The notes beneath the pieces were generated by a model that saw only the letters and a list, made by a program, of their open reading frames with translations, searched no databases and had not been told where the DNA came from. From the NCBI RefSeq assembly GCF_011044495.1, contig NZ_CP049143.1, forward strand, positions 4,650,001-4,714,000: a DNA stretch of 64,000 nt, written 5' to 3'. Made by a program: the position numbers and the translations under genes. The number at the start of each line of letters is the position of its first letter. Position 1 is the stretch's first letter. This DNA is from Roseimicrobium sp. ORNL1 (GTDB taxonomy: Bacteria > Verrucomicrobiota > Verrucomicrobiia > Verrucomicrobiales > Verrucomicrobiaceae). This document shows, piece by piece, positions 60,666-64,000 of this stretch.

Positions 60666-61628
60666 CTACTGCTTACTACCTACCGACCTGCCCGAGCTCT
60701 TCTTCGCCGCTGCAGTCGTCTTCCCCCGCCGCATGCGCAGCTCGTGCCCGCATGCGGCGCTGACCTCACGCACCGTGCGCAGGCCCGGCCAGTCCTGACC
60801 ACGCCGCCAGCACATCACGAGATCCAGTGGTGGCACGTCAGGACTCACCGGGAGAAGGACAATGCGCTCCGCCGTGTGGCAGGCGAATGAAAGCGGCACC
60901 AGCGACACACCTGAGCCAGCTTCCAGCCTCAGCAAGAGACTTGAGGCACTGTCGAACTCCTCCATCCGGCCCGGCTTCACTCGCGCAGCGGCCAGGATAC
61001 CTTCCACGAACTTCGGATACTCCGGGTATGCGTGACGCGCATACCCCAGCAAGGTCGCGTGCGCCAGGTCACTCAATTCAATCTTCTTCTTCCGGGCCCA
61101 CGGATGATTCCGACTCATGGCCACGCAGATGGGATAGGTGATGAGCGTTTCCTTGATCAATCCCGACTCATGAAGCACCCCGGCACCCACGGTGTAGGCC
61201 AGGTGTAGCGTGCCTTCCTTGAGTCCGGCGTTCATCTCATCTGACGAAAGGTCATGCATGCGCAGGTTCAGGCTGGGATGGGTACGGCCCAGCCGCTCCA
61301 GCACCAGGGGAAGCAGCTCTGCTGCCAATGACGGCGCATAGCCTATCTCCACGGTAGCGCACTCGCCCCGTGAGATGGCCTGCACGTGGCTGGTGATGTT
61401 ATCCGAGCGCGCCAGCAACTCCCGCGCATGCTCCACCAGCGCACGGCCCGCATCGTTCAGCGAGACACGTCCCTTCTCCCGGATGAAGAGCGATACACCC
61501 AGCGACTGCTCCAGGTCCTGCATCTGACGGCTCAGGGCAGGCTGGGAGAGATGCAGCCTCTCCGCGGCGCGGCTCACATTGAGTGTCTCCGCGACCACGA
61601 GGAAGGAGCGAAGGTGGCGCAGTTCCAT
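60666..61628 (-). CDS. LysR family transcriptional regulator
   Basis: 320 residues from ATG 61628 (MELRHLRSFLVVAETLNVSR); the open frame continues upstream but has no domain there. The winged helix-turn-helix is AERLHLSQPALSRQMQDLEQ; the substrate domain begins VEIGYAPSLAAELLPLVL and includes ITYPICVAMSRNHPWA. It is divergent from the pirin-like gene (start 61741) with 112 bases between, the common layout for a LysR controlling pirin/DoxX genes. The last codons S-K-Q before the stop come from a repeat word that also ends the gene at 34817. Confidence 0.94.
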   Translation of the reverse strand: MELRHLRSFLVVAETLNVSRAAERLHLSQPALSRQMQDLEQSLGVSLFIREKGRVSLNDAGRALVEHARELLARSDNITSHVQAISRGECATVEIGYAPSLAAELLPLVLERLGRTHPSLNLRMHDLSSDEMNAGLKEGTLHLAYTVGAGVLHESGLIKETLITYPICVAMSRNHPWARKKKIELSDLAHATLLGYARHAYPEYPKFVEGILAAARVKPGRMEEFDSASSLLLRLEAGSGVSLVPLSFACHTAERIVLLPVSPDVPPLDLVMCWRRGQDWPGLRTVREVSAACGHELRMRRGKTTAAAKKSSGRSVGSKQ

Positions 61629-61740
61629 GGTTGTGGTGAACCTATGCACTTCTTGCATGGACTCGCAAGGAAAGTTGCATTGGAGACTTTTGAGCCAGGG
61701 CCGAACCTGACCACGTAATCCAACCACAAGTTTCACCCCT

Positions 61741-62445
61741 ATGAAATTCACCCTTCGCAAATCCAACGAGCGCGGCCACGCCGACCACGGCTGGCTCGAC
61801 TCCCGCTTCAGCTTCAGCTTCGCCGAGTACCATGACCCGAAGCACATGCACTTCCGCACGCTGCGCGTCATCAATGAGGACCACATCGCCGCCGGCGGTG
61901 GCTTCCCCATGCACCCGCACCGCGACATGGAAATCTTCAGCTACGTGCTGGAGGGCGCCCTGGCGCACAAGGACAGCATGGGCAACAGCCGCGAGCTGAA
62001 GCCCGGCCAGATCCAGCTCATGAGCGCCGGGAGCGGCGTGACGCACAGCGAGTTCAACCCCTCCAAGACGGATAAGACCCACATGCTCCAGGTGTGGCTC
62101 TTCCCGGACAAGCGCAACCTGCAGCCCGGCTACACCGAGTGGCACCCGAAGCCCGAACATGCCAACGAAAGCAAGGTCCTCGTGATCTCGCCCGATGGCC
62201 GTGAAGACTCCGCCGTGATCCACCAGGATGCGAACATCTACCGTCTCAAGCTCACCAAGGGCCAGGAGATCACGCATGACCTCACCACCGGTCGCGGTGC
62301 CTGGCTGCAACTCGCTCGCGGCAGTGTCTCGCTGAATGGCAGCACCGCTCTCACCGCAGGCGACGCCGCCAGCACCAGTGACGCCGGCACGCTGACCGTC
62401 ACCGCTACCGAGGACAGCGAAGCCCTCCTCTTCGACCTCGCGTGA
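61741..62445 (+). CDS. Pirin family protein
   Basis: 234 residues. The pirin (bicupin) signature is clear: FSFSFAEYHDPKHMHFRTLR, AGGGFPMHPHRDMEIFSYVL (the metal-binding His residues), GALAHKDSMGN and MSAGSGVTHSEFN. Typical members bind iron or zinc and include quercetin 2,3-dioxygenases such as YhhW of E. coli; most others have unknown substrates. The C-terminal cupin half is shorter in metal ligands, as in the family. Probably controlled by the divergent LysR gene; the DoxX gene follows after 183 bases. Confidence 0.92.
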   Translation: MKFTLRKSNERGHADHGWLDSRFSFSFAEYHDPKHMHFRTLRVINEDHIAAGGGFPMHPHRDMEIFSYVLEGALAHKDSMGNSRELKPGQIQLMSAGSGVTHSEFNPSKTDKTHMLQVWLFPDKRNLQPGYTEWHPKPEHANESKVLVISPDGREDSAVIHQDANIYRLKLTKGQEITHDLTTGRGAWLQLARGSVSLNGSTALTAGDAASTSDAGTLTVTATEDSEALLFDLA

Positions 62446-62453
62446 GCCACTTC

Positions 62454-62492
62454 GGGGATTTGAGATTTTGAAATCTCAGATCTCAAATCCCC
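62454..62492. repeat. Hairpin repeat 'ggggatttgaga...tctcaaatcccc' (family F)
   Basis: Perfect 12-bp stem (62454-62465 with 62481-62492), with an alternative 8-bp hairpin in its loop (TGAGATTT/AAATCTCA). Similar words (TCAAATTTCAAATCTCAAATC) recur at 62590-62611 before the DoxX start. Confidence 0.75.
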
Positions 62493-62628
62493 AACCAAAA
62501 CCCGGTCCCGCATACGACGCGGGCAACTTCTCCAACGATTCAGAAAACAAACCCACCCTCATCTACCCAAACCTCATCCCCTTCTGAAATCTCAAATTTC
62601 AAATCTCAAATCTTAGTCTCACATCATC

Positions 62629-63060
62629 ATGAACAAACTCATCAAACTCGACTTCGTTCCCTTCTCCACTGACCTTGGACTTCTCGCTCTCCGCGCGTGG
62701 TTCGGACTCTCCTTGTTCGGCATTCACGGCCTTGCCAAGCTGAAAGCCTTTGGCCCCACCATCACCTACTTCCAGGAGAAAATGGGCTTCCCCGCTCCTC
62801 TGAGTTCCGCCGCCATTCTGGCGGAGTCGGTCTTCGCACTGCTTCTCGTGCTCGGCGTGGGCACTCGCTGGGCCGCGCTCTTCATCGCCGTGACCATGAG
62901 TGTTGCCTTCTTCAAGGTGCATGGCGCCGTGCTCGAACAGGGCAACCCCGGCTCCGGTGAACTCGCCTTCCTGTATCTCGGCGGCGCCATCGCGCTCCTC
63001 ATCGCCGGTGCCGGCCGCTACTCGGTGGACGCGAAGCTGGGCTCCTCCAGTGCGAGCTAA
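62629..63060 (+). CDS. DoxX family membrane protein
   Basis: 143 residues with four membrane segments: LGLLALRAWFGLSLFGIHGLA, SAAILAESVFALLLVLGVG, WAALFIAVTMSVAFF and ELAFLYLGGAIALLIAGAG. The LR-x-WFGLSLFGIHGLAKL start and ESVFALLLVLG are typical of DoxX. These small four-helix proteins are linked to quinone or redox homeostasis in a few bacteria. In this place, next to pirin and LysR, it probably belongs to the same response. Confidence 0.9.
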   Translation: MNKLIKLDFVPFSTDLGLLALRAWFGLSLFGIHGLAKLKAFGPTITYFQEKMGFPAPLSSAAILAESVFALLLVLGVGTRWAALFIAVTMSVAFFKVHGAVLEQGNPGSGELAFLYLGGAIALLIAGAGRYSVDAKLGSSSAS

Positions 63061-63362
63061 GTAAGTCACACTCTCTGACCCCACCATCCCTCTTCCTGGC
63101 AGTCTGCCTGCGGAGAGGGAACGTGGATGAAGGTCCCTGAGGCGCCTCCGCCCTTGCAGGAAAAGACTCTCTTCAAATCCTTTTGTGTTCCAACAGCTTC
63201 TTGCTCGGGGGCATATCGCAAGAGGTTCTTCATGTTTCCGTTCCCCTTCCTGCTGCAAATCGTGACTTGGATCACTCTCCACTGCGCAGGCGTCACCCGA
63301 AGGAAGAAACACACACAAGCAAAGCAGCCCTGACGCAGCAACCCGCATCAAACACCCGCCCC
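63061..63362. other. Gene-free stretch before a Tat-exported protein
   Basis: 302 bases without a supported gene or strong repeat; the open frames here have poor composition. The 3' part may contain the promoter of the gene at 63363. Confidence 0.4.
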
Positions 63363-64000
63363 ATGACATCGCCATCGTCAGGCTCAAAACTGCTCAGTCG
63401 CCGTAGTTTTCTTCAAGCTGCAGCTGCCACCACCGGCTCCTTCATGATGTCGGGCGAACCATCGTCATGGGGCAGCAACCTGCCTTATGAGCGCACGCTG
63501 CGCGATCGCCTGTGGATGTGGGGTCATGATTCCGGTTCGTTGGTCAAGGGCTACGGCATCGGTGACAAAGGCACTGACATCGAGCCGGCGGCAGCCCTCG
63601 AATACATGGGCATTCCGAACATCTGCATGGTGCGCTTCACCGGCACGCCGTTGCCTCCCTTCGATGAATATGTGAAACAGTTCGCCAAAACCAAGAGACT
63701 CACCTGGAGCTTTGTCGATGGAGGAAAAAACTTCACCACTGAGGAAAAGAAGAGCCAGGCGCTCGACCTCGCCACAAGGACACCCAACCTCGTCGGCCTG
63801 GACATGGATGACTTCTTCATCGGAGATGCGGTGCCTAAAACGGAGGGCGGAGAAGCGCAGGCCCACCTCAGCGTCGCTCAGGTAGAGGCGGTGACCAAGG
63901 AACTCGAAGTCGCAGGACGAAGGCTCGATCTATCCATGGTCATCTATTCGAACCAATTGCATCCCTCCATCAAGCGGCACATCGATCCCGTGGACGCAGT
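63363..64000 (+). CDS. Tat-exported protein of unknown function, cut by the window edge
   Basis: At least 212 residues; the gene continues past the end. Starts MTSPSSGSKLLSRRSFLQAA with the twin-arginine SRRSFLQAA and a following hydrophobic stretch AAATTGSFMM, so it should be Tat-exported. The next part reads WMWGHDSGSLVKGYGIGDKG, IPNICMVRFTGTPLPPFDEY and VGLDMDDFFIGD, with TIM-barrel-like strands, as in glycoside-hydrolase-like or DUF-type barrel proteins; I do not recognise the family. Confidence 0.75.
   Translation, partial: MTSPSSGSKLLSRRSFLQAAAATTGSFMMSGEPSSWGSNLPYERTLRDRLWMWGHDSGSLVKGYGIGDKGTDIEPAAALEYMGIPNICMVRFTGTPLPPFDEYVKQFAKTKRLTWSFVDGGKNFTTEEKKSQALDLATRTPNLVGLDMDDFFIGDAVPKTEGGEAQAHLSVAQVEAVTKELEVAGRRLDLSMVIYSNQLHPSIKRHIDPVDA

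Noticed and set aside
63127-63333. 68-codon + frame before the last gene
   Set aside because: Poor codon composition, no homology features and a minus-strand frame of similar size overlaps it.

Overview
The window looks like a chromosomal stretch from a GC-rich member of the Verrucomicrobia (PVC group). This is inferred from gene content: two proteins with PEP-CTERM sorting tails, a very long autotransporter-type beta-strand repeat protein, a prepilin-like protein with an H-X9-DGHV-type tail, neutral-ceramidase-like and PIG-L secreted enzymes, a DUF4838 glycoside-hydrolase-like protein, a DUF6580 membrane protein, and a threonyl-tRNA synthetase that lacks the TGS domain. Most genes have no clear Shine-Dalgarno sequence, so many starts are chosen from domain limits and neighbour spacing.

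Layout. 0.2-2.5 kb: an Arg/Asp-rich secreted protein with a peptidoglycan-binding tail, then an exported dienelactone-hydrolase-like enzyme. 2.5-6.6 kb: a gene-poor zone with a chain of strong RNA hairpins (2686-2900), about nine very small genes, a truncated AraC-type protein and an AT-rich palindrome. 6.9-11.4 kb: secreted hydrolases (ceramidase-like, PIG-L, and a second ceramidase-like gene broken by an in-frame TAG, followed by the 3' scrap of a third copy). 11.4-17.9 kb: a DHFR-like reductase, a golvesin-like domain protein with a pectate lyase, a prepilin-like protein, a PEP-CTERM protein and a DUF6580 membrane protein. 18.2-27 kb: thrS, an AraC/SDR divergent pair, DUF4303-like and autotransporter-repeat proteins, a KOW-domain membrane protein. 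27.5-35.4 kb: a DUF4838/CBM9-like/TPR protein, an Imm35 (YrhB)-type protein next to a Fic-domain protein, and an FAD-linked oxidoreductase.

35.5-53.2 kb is the most interesting part. It holds fourteen genes on the minus strand that make up two adjacent MoxR-type ATPase plus vWA systems. The distal one is the SWIM zinc finger / DUF5691 / MoxR / zinc-ribbon membrane protein / DUF5682 / vWA set. The proximal one is a AAA+ ATPase, an accessory protein, a zincin-vWA fusion, a radical SAM enzyme, a 194-residue unknown protein and an adenylate-forming ligase, followed in tight coupling by pnuC and a nadR-like gene for nicotinamide riboside uptake and NAD synthesis. Overlapping or nearly touching stop/start codons suggest that each half is one transcription unit.

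53.3-64 kb is more ordinary: an MFS transporter, a GYF_2/zinc-ribbon membrane protein, tRNA-Pro(TGG), a YbjN-like protein, an SMI1/KNR4 protein, xylose isomerase with a clear terminator, an amino-acid ABC transporter binding protein, a second dienelactone-hydrolase-like enzyme, a LysR regulator divergent from pirin and DoxX genes, and the start of a Tat-exported protein cut by the window edge.

The intergenic spaces carry at least eight unrelated families of long imperfect inverted repeats, several present two to four times. They occur at gene ends, and in a few cases they have supplied coding sequence.
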